Shown: piece by piece, positions 17,572-25,960 of the stretch | Numbering within the stretch: position 1 is the stretch's first letter | Layout: each line of letters opens with the position of its first letter | From: an uncultured Sutterella sp. | GTDB lineage: Bacteria; Pseudomonadota; Gammaproteobacteria; Burkholderiales; Burkholderiaceae_F | Assembly (NCBI GenBank): GCA_900538905.1 | Contig: UPZS01000018.1 | Span: 1 to 39,690 of the forward strand | Direction: 5' to 3' | Length of the DNA: 39,690 bases | Program-made: the position numbers and the translations under genes | Notes under the pieces: model-generated | Databases searched by the model: none | Told to the model about the DNA's origin: nothing | The model's input: the letters and a program-made list of their open reading frames with translations, nothing else

Positions 17572-18492
17572 ATGGCTGCACTCGTTTTTCGAATCTTGGG
17601 ACGTGCCGTTCTGACGTTGCTTTTGCTGACTGCTTGCGTGTTTTTTGTCCTGCATCTGACGGGTGATCCCGCTCGTCTGATGCTCGGCAGCGATGCTTCG
17701 GCGGAAGCCATTGCGGCCTTTCGTCATCAATGGGGTTTGGATAAGCCTCTGTGGGAACAGTTCGGAATCTATCTTCTAAACGCCCTAAGTCTAGACATGG
17801 GCAAGAGCTACGCTACCGGCCTTCCGGTGAAGGATGTCTTTTTGCAGGCGCTAGGGCCCACGCTTGACCTGATGATTCCGACGGCCATTGTCACGCTTCT
17901 GATCGGCATCCCGGCCGGTGTCTTTGCCGCCCTGCGTCGCAATACGACGGCAGATCGAGCCATGATGGTGGCTTCTGTCATGGGCTACGCCGTTCCGAAC
18001 TTCTTCATGGGCATTTTGCTTCTGCTTGTTTTTTCGATCTGGCTCGGTTGGCTACCCTCATACGGCAACGCAACTGCGGCTCACTACATCATGCCGATCA
18101 TCACGATGGCAACTACCGAAGCGGCGATTTTCTCGCGTTACGCCCGTAGCGCAATGATTGAATCGATGCGTCTGCCGAGTGTGAAAGCCGCCATGATGCG
18201 CGGTCTGCCCCGCACCCGCATCATTTGGCTGCATGCGCTGCCCAACGCCATGCTCTCGATTCTGACCATTTTGGGTTTTTTCCTGGGTACGCTCGTGGCG
18301 GGCGCCGTGATCACCGAAACGGTGTTCTCGTGGCCAGGCGTGGGCAAGCTTTTGGTGCAGTCCGTCGCCAACCGTGACATTCCGGTTGTGCAGATGATTG
18401 TACTTGCTACCGGAGCTTCGCTCATTGCTGCCAATCTTCTGATGGATCTTCTCGCGCTCGTTTTCAATCCGCGACTGAGAAAAGGCAACTAA
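17572..18492 (+). CDS. Peptide-type ABC transporter permease, DppB-like
   Basis: A 306-residue inner-membrane permease with six predicted helices. Features include the N-terminal FVLHLTGDPARLMLG motif typical of DppB/OppB proteins, HQWGLDKPLWEQFG, the periplasmic segment with WLPSYG, and the EAA coupling loop (SVKAAMMRGLPRTRIIWLHALPNA) that docks on the fused ATPase. It ends with the GALITE-type GAVITETVFSWPGVG stretch common to the family. It starts directly after the ATPase stop codon, with a strong GAGGAGG about 12 bases upstream. It should form a heterodimer with the following permease. Confidence 0.92.
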   Translation: MAALVFRILGRAVLTLLLLTACVFFVLHLTGDPARLMLGSDASAEAIAAFRHQWGLDKPLWEQFGIYLLNALSLDMGKSYATGLPVKDVFLQALGPTLDLMIPTAIVTLLIGIPAGVFAALRRNTTADRAMMVASVMGYAVPNFFMGILLLLVFSIWLGWLPSYGNATAAHYIMPIITMATTEAAIFSRYARSAMIESMRLPSVKAAMMRGLPRTRIIWLHALPNAMLSILTILGFFLGTLVAGAVITETVFSWPGVGKLLVQSVANRDIPVVQMIVLATGASLIAANLLMDLLALVFNPRLRKGN

Positions 18493-18510
18493 ACAACACG
18501 TACGAATGCT

Positions 18511-19368
18511 ATGACTACCGCAACAGCTACAACAACGATATCGGCGTGGGCGGCCAACCGTCCGTCCCCGTTGGCGGCAACCGCAGCGCTCATTTTGGCG
18601 ATTCTCTTTACCGGCGGACTGCTTGCTCCATGGATTGCGCCCTACGGTCTCGAGGACATGGATTTGATGGCGCGTCTGGTGGCGCCCTTTACGTCTTCTG
18701 CTCACATTTTGGGTACAGACGAACTCGGACGCGACATTCTGACGCGTCTTCTCTACTCCTTACGTCTGTCTTTCGTGCTTGCCGTCTGCGGCACGCTGAT
18801 CGGAGCGATTCTTGGCACGGCTCTGGGCTTTCTGGCCGCCCGTTTTGGAGGTGTAGTCGACGATCTTGTCAATGTCGGCGTTGATTTTACGGCTTCGCTT
18901 CCGTTCATTATCTTGGCTCTGACAATCCTTGCCTTCCTGGGTACAGACGTCAAAGTGATCATTGTGATCATGGCTTTTTACGGCTGGGATCGTTATGCAA
19001 AGCTTTCACGCAACCTGGCTCGTTCGGCCTATACGGAAGGCTACGCCGGAGCCTTGGAAGGTTTGGGACTGCCCACGCGCCGTATTCTCTTGAAGCACAT
19101 TTTGCCGAATATCGCCAGTGCCCTTGTTGTGAACATGACGCTTAACTTCCCCGGCATGATTCTGCTCGAAACGAGTCTGTCCTTTCTGGGTGTAGGCGTT
19201 CAGCCTCCTATGAGTTCCCTGGGTACCATGCTCGGATTCGGTCGAGACTATCTCACCACCGCTTGGTGGATTGCCGTGGTGCCCGGCGTGGCGATTGTGA
19301 TTTCGACGCTTTCCATGTCCGTGTTGGGTGACTGGGTACAGCAAAAGCTTGAACCGCAGTCCCGTTGA
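18511..19368 (+). CDS. Peptide-type ABC transporter permease, DppC-like
   Basis: A 285-residue permease with an N-terminal cytoplasmic/helix region followed by five or six helices. Family marks are the LGTDELGRDILTRLLY motif after the first helix, the EAA loop YAGALEGLGLPTRRILLKHILPN, and the SFLGVGVQPPMSSLGTML segment near the end. All are typical of DppC/OppC. It pairs with the DppB-like protein; the gap between them is 18 bases. An unusually threonine/alanine-rich start (MTTATATTTISAW) precedes the first helix. The phosphodiesterase gene follows 21 bases later on the same strand, so the five genes probably form one operon. Confidence 0.92.
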   Translation: MTTATATTTISAWAANRPSPLAATAALILAILFTGGLLAPWIAPYGLEDMDLMARLVAPFTSSAHILGTDELGRDILTRLLYSLRLSFVLAVCGTLIGAILGTALGFLAARFGGVVDDLVNVGVDFTASLPFIILALTILAFLGTDVKVIIVIMAFYGWDRYAKLSRNLARSAYTEGYAGALEGLGLPTRRILLKHILPNIASALVVNMTLNFPGMILLETSLSFLGVGVQPPMSSLGTMLGFGRDYLTTAWWIAVVPGVAIVISTLSMSVLGDWVQQKLEPQSR

Positions 19369-19389
19369 TGATCAATGTGATATCGATTG

Positions 19390-20934
19390 ATGCAAATGAC
19401 AGATAAAAATATCTCTCCCTGCAAGTTTCTTTTGGTGGGGTTTGACGGCCTTCGTCCGTGCGACATTACGCCCGATGTGATGCCCAACTTGGCCCGCTTT
19501 CGAGACGAAAACCATACTTGGGAGAATTATCTCGCAAGCTTTCCTACCGAGACTTACGTCAATCATCCGGTGATTTTTTCAGGATTTCGCCCCAACGCTC
19601 ATGGACTGATTGCCAACAGTTTCTTCTGCCCTGATCTTAAGGGCAAAGCGCAGCTTTTCTGTGGCTGGGATACTGACAGTGTGACGGCGCAGGACAAAGC
19701 GCGTCCCGAGGGTCTCTACGCTGTGCCTGATATGGCTGAGCTGCTCGCTCAAAAGGGTAAGACCATGCGAGTGCTGTGCGCTAATTCAGCCGGCAGCACC
19801 CGTCTCCAGAATATGCACGCCGATCGTTATCCGGGGCACTTGAACGCTTGCATTCATGCTCTGGAACAGGCCATTCCTGTTGAGGAACGCAACCGATTGC
19901 TTGTGTCCAGTCCGGCCAAGATGCCGCTAACTTTTCCGGACTTTGCCGCACAGTCGGAAATGCTCGAGATTCTTTTCCGAGACGAACTGAACAAAGGCGC
20001 GCAGTCGCTTGCCGACATGACGGTGTTTTGGATCGGAGAGCCTGACCATTCAAGTCACGAGATCGGTCTGAAAAGCGAACTCACGGAGCGTGCGCGCACG
20101 CATGCCGACAAGCTGTTCGGCCGCATTTACGACTGGTGGATCAAAGAAGGGCGCAATCAAAATGTGCAACTTGTGACGATGTCGGATCACGGTCACGGTG
20201 AAATTGCAGGGCACGTCGACTTTGCGGCAATTCTTCGGAAAGCCGGTCGAACGGTCGTCACCGACCAAGAAATTCTGGAAGGGGCCGATGCGAACCAAGC
20301 TGAAATGGTTTTGGTAGGGGACTACACTGCAGGCCTTTGGGTTAAGGATGCGAACGTGGAAAATCTCACGCAGATCGCTCAGATTCTCACGTCCGATCCC
20401 GGTGTTGGGTTGGTGTTCTCACAACCCAACGAACAGTACCGAGACGCTGTTGCCGGACGCGTGCCGGGCACCCTTTCCGAAGCGCTTGTTTTCAGTGAAA
20501 ACGAGCGAGGCCCCGATCTGCGCATCGTGGGACGCGGTGACAACAGCACGGGCCGCATATTAAGTGGAGGACACTATGGCCTGGGATCGGGCAACCACGG
20601 TGGACTTACCCCGACAGAACTGCATGCGCATCTGACATGCGCAGGTTTGGCATTCACTCCGACTGCACGTCGCCACAAAGCACCCGCCGGTCACGATGAT
20701 TTGGCCAAGACCATGCTGACACTGATGGGAGCGGAGGCCGACCATTCGCCCGCACGACTTCTTGACGAAGCACTCAAGGATGACGTCGACGAGTCCTACG
20801 GCGTCTTTACTCTGCGGCTGTCGCAAGGCGAGCTTAGTATGACGATTGAGCATGCGCACTATGCGGGTCGACGTTATGTGTTGAGCGGAGAGAGAGAAGA
20901 CGGGTCGTTGCCGGCCAGCAACACAGCCGGTTAA
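19390..20934 (+). CDS. Cytoplasmic type I phosphodiesterase/nucleotide pyrophosphatase (alkaline phosphatase superfamily)
   Basis: A protein of about 514 residues with the metal-ligand order of the type I phosphodiesterase family (counting from ATG 19390): Asp19 in VGFDGLRP, nucleophile Thr53 in SFPTETYVNHP, Asp219/His223 in GEPDHSSHEIG, Asp266-His267 in MSDHGHGE and His403 in GSGNHGG. These bind two zinc ions and hydrolyse phosphodiesters or pyrophosphates. There is no signal peptide, so it should act in the cytoplasm, unlike many secreted relatives. ATG 19396 is an equally possible start; neither has a good ribosome-binding site. Position as the last gene of a peptide-type importer operon suggests it cleaves the imported solute. 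A strong terminator follows. Phosphonoacetate hydrolase-like or nucleotide-specific activity are alternatives. Confidence 0.82.
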   Translation: MQMTDKNISPCKFLLVGFDGLRPCDITPDVMPNLARFRDENHTWENYLASFPTETYVNHPVIFSGFRPNAHGLIANSFFCPDLKGKAQLFCGWDTDSVTAQDKARPEGLYAVPDMAELLAQKGKTMRVLCANSAGSTRLQNMHADRYPGHLNACIHALEQAIPVEERNRLLVSSPAKMPLTFPDFAAQSEMLEILFRDELNKGAQSLADMTVFWIGEPDHSSHEIGLKSELTERARTHADKLFGRIYDWWIKEGRNQNVQLVTMSDHGHGEIAGHVDFAAILRKAGRTVVTDQEILEGADANQAEMVLVGDYTAGLWVKDANVENLTQIAQILTSDPGVGLVFSQPNEQYRDAVAGRVPGTLSEALVFSENERGPDLRIVGRGDNSTGRILSGGHYGLGSGNHGGLTPTELHAHLTCAGLAFTPTARRHKAPAGHDDLAKTMLTLMGAEADHSPARLLDEALKDDVDESYGVFTLRLSQGELSMTIEHAHYAGRRYVLSGEREDGSLPASNTAG

Positions 20935-20949
20935 GTGTCACTGAAAGTC

Positions 20950-20983
20950 AAGCGTCAAGATGCAGGTCGTCTTGACGCTTTTC
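20950..20983 (+). terminator. Terminator of the importer-phosphodiesterase operon
   Basis: An 11-bp perfect stem (AAGCGTCAAGA at 20950-20960 with TCTTGACGCTT at 20970-20980) with a 9-base loop is followed by TTTT. It lies 15 bases after the phosphodiesterase stop codon. Confidence 0.85.
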
Positions 20984-21271
20984 AAGCGTGCGCCCAATAG
21001 TACACACCTGTATAAGTGGTTGCTGTTTAGATCGCTTGCTCAAGGATATACGGCTGGTGCTGCGAGACGATTGGCAAAAACTCGACAATCGGGAGGCTCT
21101 CGGATTTTGCAAGTTGTCGAAAGATCAACAATATTTTCCAGAGAGCCACTCGTCGCTACGTTAGACTGAAAGAAGGTCGGGACAAGCTCGCAAAACCACA
21201 GCGGACGTAATCATGACGTTGTGCTCTGTCGGGATGTTGCTAACCGTTTGTAGTGTCACTCGGTACTGGAT
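20984..21271. other. Gene-poor stretch, possible coding relic
   Basis: No intact gene is seen in these 288 bases. One plus-strand frame without an ATG (about 20988-21162) reads plausible protein (KDIRLVLRDDWQKLDNREAL) before TAG, and a shifted frame continues with YVRLKEGRDKLAKPQRT. This could be the remains of a frameshifted gene, but no family is recognisable. It precedes the GNAT gene. Confidence 0.3.
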
Positions 21272-21796
21272 ATGAACGAAGAGAAAGTAAAGCAAGCGCA
21301 AGAAAAGACTGCAATAGGCAGGCACGCTTTCATCCGGATTTCTGAAATTTCCGAAGAAGACAAGGCCAAGTTTCTGCCATTGCTCCTATTGGGCGATGAG
21401 TCAGAAGCAATGATCAAACGCTACATCCACCGTGGGCGGTTGTTTGCGCTGTACGAACATAACAATGCGGCCTCAGATCTTCGTGCGGTGTGTGTGCTCA
21501 CGAACGAAGGAGACGGACTTTTCGAGATAAAGAACCTTGCCGTGGCTCCGGAACATCAGCGCTGCGGTTTCGGTCGCCGAATGGTCTTCTTCGTTGTTGA
21601 TCTCTGTCGTCAGGCGGGTGCAAAGACACTTTTCGTCGGCACTGGGCGCGATACCCAAGTCGTGTCCTTTTACGAAAAATGCGGCTTTGCGAAGTCGCAT
21701 ATTGTAGACGGCTTCTTTGAAGCCAATTACGACCATCCGATTATCGAAGACGGCATCTGTCTCAAAGACATGCAGTATTTACGGATTGACTTTTGA
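21272..21796 (+). CDS. GNAT-family N-acetyltransferase
   Basis: A 174-residue acetyltransferase of the GNAT fold. Strand 4 and the acetyl-CoA loop are clear: LFEIKNLAVAPEHQRCGFGRRMVFFVV, where Q-R-C-G-F-G-R matches the Q/RxxGxG/A pyrophosphate-binding signature. Then comes KTLFVGTG...VVSFYEKCGF, the usual last helix-strand with the YxxxGF motif. A GDESEAMIKRYIHRGRLFALYE segment precedes it and sets the acceptor site. The acceptor (metabolite, drug or protein) cannot be deduced. The 30-residue N-terminus is charged. It converges with the fic gene, whose stop is 8 bases away; the pair sits in a small accessory patch between two conserved blocks. Confidence 0.85.
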   Translation: MNEEKVKQAQEKTAIGRHAFIRISEISEEDKAKFLPLLLLGDESEAMIKRYIHRGRLFALYEHNNAASDLRAVCVLTNEGDGLFEIKNLAVAPEHQRCGFGRRMVFFVVDLCRQAGAKTLFVGTGRDTQVVSFYEKCGFAKSHIVDGFFEANYDHPIIEDGICLKDMQYLRIDF

Positions 21797-21804
21797 TCCT
21801 CTTG

Positions 21805-23271
21805 TTAAGCATTTTGTTTTTCGAGCAAAGATTCGAGTGTGTCAAATAGAGCTTCCGGCACTTTGTATCTGTACTTTTTCCTAAGATTCAGCGAAACGCG
21901 TCCGGCCTGAATTGCCGCAGCAACCAACACGTCCAGATCTTTTTGCACGACGTCAAACGAGTCGTTCAGAACATGGTAAATCCTGTCGTAAGTTTCCAGA
22001 AAACGAATTTCCTCCGGCAGATAGGTGCTGACGGCTTCCTTAACCATTTCGTAAAGAAACTCGCATTGCCTTGTAGCATCCCAGTAACGGTAGACATCGG
22101 CGGTACCGTGGAATTGAAAGTCGTACTGGCCGTCATCAATCTGCACTGTTTCCCAGAGTTCTCGGCAAGGTGCCGAGAAGGTCTCTAAGGCCTGTAAATA
22201 GTCGCGTTCGTGTTGCAACATGGCGGCGGATATGGGAAGAATGTGACCGTTAGGTAATACGCCGCTGCGAATCAATTGCTGATGCACCAGAAAACGACTC
22301 AGACGGCCGTTGCCGTCCATGAACGGATGAAGATAGACAAAACCGAACGAAGCTGTCCCGGCAGCAACCAGTGGATTGGTATCGCCCGGTGCTTCGGCGA
22401 TCATTCTAAGGAGTCCCGACATCAAGTCATCAAGTGTTTCGGGCGGCGGCGGAACGTAGGTGATGCGTCGAAACCCTGCCCCCGTTGTGTTGGCAAGCCA
22501 GTTTTGCTCGGTACGGTAACTGACGGCCTGACTATAAACGGTCGAAACGATCCGATTCTGAATCTCGCAAAGAGAGTCTTCGTCTAAACGATCAAAGGCA
22601 CCTGCGTTCTTTAGGAGAGCGACGAAACGCTCAGCTTTGCTGCCGTTGGGCGCCTCTTTTTCGATCTCGAAGGAACTGCGCGTTTCACTTAGGTAAGCCC
22701 AGTCTGCGGCGCGCTGCAGCAATTGGGACGGTATTGATGAGAGGTGCCGATTGAGTTCGGCGAACACAGATTCGGTGTTTTTGTCGGTGAGTTTTTCCGT
22801 TTTACGTACGATCGGGCAATAGGTGAGGTTCCCAAGACCGTTGAAAATGAGGCGCCAACGTGGAATTTGACGCTTGGGACCGGTGAAGTAGAGGCTGTCG
22901 TCAAAAAAATCGACGTAATTGCCGCACGGACGTTCGTAATCAAGCTGTTTCTGCGTGAACTCTTCCCAGAGCCAACCAATTTTTCGATAGATGGCGCTGC
23001 TCGGTTTATTGTCTAGAGACTGTTGCAAAAGTGCGGAATCCAGCTTCGGCAGCACCTGAGAAAGAATCTCGAGGTTGATGCCTTCGTGCTTGAGCGCAAA
23101 GACAAGGTGAGCCATCAAATCGTTTTTGTCGGGCGCCATGCGTGGCGGCACGAAAAGATGCGAATCGGCGCGCACGAGCTTGTTGACGCCGGAATTGACA
23201 ACGGCTTCGTTGCTGAGCGAAAGAGCGGTTGTTCGAAATGTGTCTCTGAGGTAACTGTACCCGCAATACAT
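21805..23271 (-). CDS. Fic-domain protein (AMPylating enzyme)
   Basis: The 488-residue protein has the complete Fic catalytic motif HPFMDGNGRLSR (residues 315-326), with the base His315, the metal-binding Asp319 and the anion-binding Asn/Arg residues. A candidate inhibitory helix lies before the domain (residues 196-206, ETRSSFEIEKE), with Ser200 and Glu204 in the Sxxx-E arrangement of class II Fic proteins, although the following residue is Lys205 rather than Gly or Asn. The flap TYVPPPPETLDDLM (271-284) is typical. The C-terminal 110 residues are helical (RKKYRYKVPEALFDTLE) and may form a winged-helix-like domain. Fic enzymes usually transfer AMP from ATP to target hydroxyls. No partner antitoxin gene is adjacent. 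Substrate unknown. Confidence 0.88.
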   Translation of the reverse strand: MYCGYSYLRDTFRTTALSLSNEAVVNSGVNKLVRADSHLFVPPRMAPDKNDLMAHLVFALKHEGINLEILSQVLPKLDSALLQQSLDNKPSSAIYRKIGWLWEEFTQKQLDYERPCGNYVDFFDDSLYFTGPKRQIPRWRLIFNGLGNLTYCPIVRKTEKLTDKNTESVFAELNRHLSSIPSQLLQRAADWAYLSETRSSFEIEKEAPNGSKAERFVALLKNAGAFDRLDEDSLCEIQNRIVSTVYSQAVSYRTEQNWLANTTGAGFRRITYVPPPPETLDDLMSGLLRMIAEAPGDTNPLVAAGTASFGFVYLHPFMDGNGRLSRFLVHQQLIRSGVLPNGHILPISAAMLQHERDYLQALETFSAPCRELWETVQIDDGQYDFQFHGTADVYRYWDATRQCEFLYEMVKEAVSTYLPEEIRFLETYDRIYHVLNDSFDVVQKDLDVLVAAAIQAGRVSLNLRKKYRYKVPEALFDTLESLLEKQNA

Positions 23272-23361
23272 GAGAAACCTGTCCGAAGGACGTTGAAACG
23301 CCGATTTTGTAGATGTGGCGATTCCGATCGCAAAATTAATAGAGTTATCGCAGATTTTATA

Positions 23362-23404
23362 TAAAAAGAGGATTGACTCGCATTTTTAATATGAGTCAAT
23401 CCTC
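23362..23404 (-). terminator. Terminator downstream of the sensor kinase
   Basis: A perfect 12-bp stem (GAGGATTGACTC at 23368-23379 with GAGTCAATCCTC at 23393-23404) and 13-base loop. On the minus strand it is followed by TTTTTAT. It lies 30 bases after the stop of the minus-strand kinase gene. Confidence 0.85.
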
Positions 23405-23434
23405 CGAAGAGATCAGATCGGCTTGATGCAAAAA

Positions 23435-24811
23435 TCAAACGGATTTCGCTGTTTTGGCTTTTTGATCGGCCATAGGCAGGCGGATCTTGACGCGAAGTCC
23501 GTGCGGTTTGTTGTTTTCCAGCGTGACTGTGCCGTCGCTGCGGCGAACGATGCGATCAACAATGGCCAGACCCAAGCCGGTACCTGTAACGCCACCGCGG
23601 GCGCTGTCGCCACGTTCGAACGGGCGCATCAAACGATCGGCCTGACTCATGTCAAGACCGGGGCCTTCGTCGCTCACCGACAAGACGGCTCCGGTCTTTT
23701 CACGGTAGACCTCCACCGAAAGATGCAGAAGATCGTCTTCACTCTTGCCGTAGCGAAGGGCGTTGGTGAAGAGGTTTTGTACGACACGAGAGAATTCGAT
23801 CGGGTTGGCGTGAATAAGTATGTCGTCTTCGATGTCTGTTTTGAGCTTTACTGCCGGATCAATTTCCAGACGAGCCGTTGAAATGGCGCGTCTGACTGTC
23901 TCGGACAGATTGATTTTTTCCATGGGTTGTGTGCTGCGGCGTGCATAGGCCATGAATTGGTTGACGATTGTTTCCATCTGCTCGAGATCGCTGATCATAT
24001 TGTTGCGGGTATCCTCGGGCAGATTAGCCATTTCGGTTTCGAGACGCAGACGTGTGATGGGCGTACGCAGGTCGTGCGACACACCGGCAAGCAACATTTC
24101 TCGGTCGTTTTCAACGCGTGTGATATCTTGCACCATACGGTTGAAGCTCGAATTCACTTCGCGCAATTCAATCGGGCCGCTTTCTTCGGGGAGATTTTGC
24201 GGCATGGTGCCGCGGCCGAAAGCGCGAGCGGCAGCCGATAGTTTATTGAGCGGATCGATAACGCGACGCGTGAGTGCGGTGGCGCCGAGAATAGACGCGA
24301 CAAGAGAGGCGAGGGCCCACCATATCCATGTTGTGCCGTAACTTGGATTGATCAGCGTGAGATTACTCATCAACCAGTACTCGTCGCCGTCGATTGAAAT
24401 CGAAACCCAAAGGCCGTGCTCTCCGTTAACTGCGCTGGCAATCACGGTGTCAGGACTCAGGTGCGTATGCACGTAGTTTTCAATATCGGCGACAGACCAG
24501 GGCGAGCCTACATCCGAGGACAACGGCATGGCGACGTCGGAACTTTCTTTGGGAAGAATGCGCAGACCTTCTCGACTGGCAAGGACCATCAGCAAATCGG
24601 GACGATAGAAGGGATCGGCGCTGATCAGGGCGTAGCGCGTGAGGTTGGCCATCGTAACGATTTGGCGTGCGGCACCGATCGCATAGGGTGTTTCGTTTAA
24701 AACACGAAAACTTTGAAGCCAGCCCATCACGCAAAAGACGATGAGCAGCATCATGAGAATGAATGTGCGCCAAAAAAGATTGGGAGCGCGGGTGTTCTGG
24801 GGGTTGGCCAT
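23435..24811 (-). CDS. envZ: EnvZ-like sensor histidine kinase
   Basis: From ATG 24811 (MANPQNTRAPN) the protein has 458 residues: TM1 near 16-35, a periplasmic domain of about 125 residues, TM2 near 161-181, a HAMP linker (RRVIDPLNKLSAAARAFGRG) and the phosphoacceptor His246 in GVSHDLRTPITRLRLE. The ATP-binding domain has the N box (VVQNLFTNALRYG), G1 (SDEGPGLDM) and G2 (GTGLGLAIVDRIV). The DLRTPITRLRLETEM stretch closely resembles EnvZ. It should phosphorylate the OmpR-like regulator encoded upstream on the same strand. An upstream in-frame start at 24916 would add 35 non-conserved residues and overlap the ompR terminator region, so I reject it. A terminator stands between ompR and this gene. 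Confidence 0.88.
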   Translation of the reverse strand: MANPQNTRAPNLFWRTFILMMLLIVFCVMGWLQSFRVLNETPYAIGAARQIVTMANLTRYALISADPFYRPDLLMVLASREGLRILPKESSDVAMPLSSDVGSPWSVADIENYVHTHLSPDTVIASAVNGEHGLWVSISIDGDEYWLMSNLTLINPSYGTTWIWWALASLVASILGATALTRRVIDPLNKLSAAARAFGRGTMPQNLPEESGPIELREVNSSFNRMVQDITRVENDREMLLAGVSHDLRTPITRLRLETEMANLPEDTRNNMISDLEQMETIVNQFMAYARRSTQPMEKINLSETVRRAISTARLEIDPAVKLKTDIEDDILIHANPIEFSRVVQNLFTNALRYGKSEDDLLHLSVEVYREKTGAVLSVSDEGPGLDMSQADRLMRPFERGDSARGGVTGTGLGLAIVDRIVRRSDGTVTLENNKPHGLRVKIRLPMADQKAKTAKSV

Positions 24812-24900
24812 TGTAACGGGACCGGAAAAACAGTAGATCGGATAGGGATCAACGATCGAAGAACGATAAAGGTTTGCACATTGTAGCCGCGGCAAAGTGC

Positions 24901-24936
24901 AAAAAAGCTGTCTCAAGATCGTTCCTGAGACAGCTT
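24901..24936 (-). terminator. Terminator between ompR and envZ
   Basis: An 11-bp perfect stem (AAGCTGTCTCA at 24905-24915 with TGAGACAGCTT at about 24926-24936) with a 10-base loop. On the minus strand a run of six T follows. It sits between the stop of ompR (24958) and the start of envZ (24811), so it either ends ompR mRNA or works as an attenuator before envZ. Confidence 0.85.
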
Positions 24937-24957
24937 CGGATCAGGCGACAACGAAAA

Positions 24958-25701
24958 TCAAGCCTTGTTGGCGTCCTGAGGATCGTCCGGTATAAAGACG
25001 TAGCCCAGCCCCCAAACCGTCTGCAAATAGCGAGGCTTGCTGGGATCGGGTTCGATGAGTTTGCGCAGGCGGCTTACCTGGACGTCAAGCGAGCGATCGA
25101 ACGCTTCGTACTCGCGGCCGCGGGCCATTTCCATGAGCTTGTCGCGAGAAAGCGGCACGCGCGGATGCCGTGCAAAGGCCTTCAAAACTGCAAACTCACC
25201 CGTCGTGAGCGACACAGGTTCGCCATTTTTGCGCAGTTCGCGTCGGCCGAGGTCGAGTTCAAAGTCGCCGAACACCACCACTTCTTTTTCAAGGGAAGGT
25301 GCTCCGGGTTCGTCGGCGCGCGGTCGACGGCGAAGTACGGCGTGGATGCGTGCAAGCAGTTCACGTGGATTGAAAGGCTTGGCGATGTAGTCATCGGCAC
25401 CAAGTTCCAGTCCGACGATGCGGTCGACATCCTCGCCGCGGGCTGTGAGCATCAGCACCGGCGTCATGTCTTTGCTGGCGCGCAGGCGACGCAGAATTTG
25501 CAGGCCGTCTTCGCCCGGCAGCATCAGATCAAGGATGAGCGCATCAAAGCGTTCGCGCATCCAAATGCGATTCATCGCGGGAGCGCCGTCGGCCACCGAA
25601 ACGCTAAAGCCGTTATCGCCGAGATAGCGGCGCAAGAGGTCGCGCAGACGGGGGTCGTCGTCAACAATCAATACCTTCGGCGTGCGTTCTTGTTCAGCCA
25701 T
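24958..25701 (-). CDS. ompR: OmpR-family response regulator
   Basis: A 247-residue regulator: an N-terminal receiver domain with the acidic pair in KVLIVDDDPRLRD (Asp14-16), phosphoacceptor Asp58 in ALILDLMLPGEDG, conserved Thr in MLTARGE and Lys in DDYIAKPFNPREL. The C-terminal winged helix (residues about 145-240) contains LTTGEFAVLKAFARHPRVPLSRDKLM and the recognition helix FDRSLDVQVSRLRKLIEPDPSKPRYLQTVWGLGYVF, which is very close to OmpR. The ATG has AAAGGA upstream. Together with the downstream EnvZ-like kinase it should control envelope or porin genes; the beta-barrel at 2601-3554 is a conceivable target. Two identical 11-mers upstream may be its own operator. Confidence 0.93.
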   Translation of the reverse strand: MAEQERTPKVLIVDDDPRLRDLLRRYLGDNGFSVSVADGAPAMNRIWMRERFDALILDLMLPGEDGLQILRRLRASKDMTPVLMLTARGEDVDRIVGLELGADDYIAKPFNPRELLARIHAVLRRRPRADEPGAPSLEKEVVVFGDFELDLGRRELRKNGEPVSLTTGEFAVLKAFARHPRVPLSRDKLMEMARGREYEAFDRSLDVQVSRLRKLIEPDPSKPRYLQTVWGLGYVFIPDDPQDANKA

Positions 25702-25813
25702 GTGATGTCCTTTCCAATGAGTTCTTGTTCCCGGTGCGGCCCGTTTTGCAGATAGGTCAGTGCTTATCGAAACAGCAGGATTAGCGGCCGCGATACGTTT
25801 TGCACATTGTGCC

Positions 25814-25859
25814 TGTTACAAATTGGCTCGGGTGAATCCAACAACCCTTGTTACAAATT
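25814..25859. promoter_or_regulatory. Direct repeat TGTTACAAATT upstream of ompR
   Basis: Two identical 11-base copies, TGTTACAAATT at 25814-25824 and 25849-25859, are spaced 35 bases start to start, in the 259-base region between ompR and the divergent DUF3106-like gene. GTTACA-type direct repeats are typical of OmpR-family sites, so autoregulation or control of the divergent gene is a reasonable guess. The rest of the region holds no other gene I can support. Confidence 0.35.
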
Positions 25860-25960
25860 TAGAAGGGCTGTTGCCAAATGGGTTAAATCCTCACGTACGC
25901 AGCTCGTGAAAAACAGGTTAAGCTTCGAGAGTCTCAAAGATTGGGCAATTTTGTTCTCTG

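Noticed and set aside
24874..25755. A 293-codon plus-strand frame opposite ompR
   Set aside because: It starts inside the terminator region and overlaps a clear OmpR gene with all expected residues; a composition artefact.
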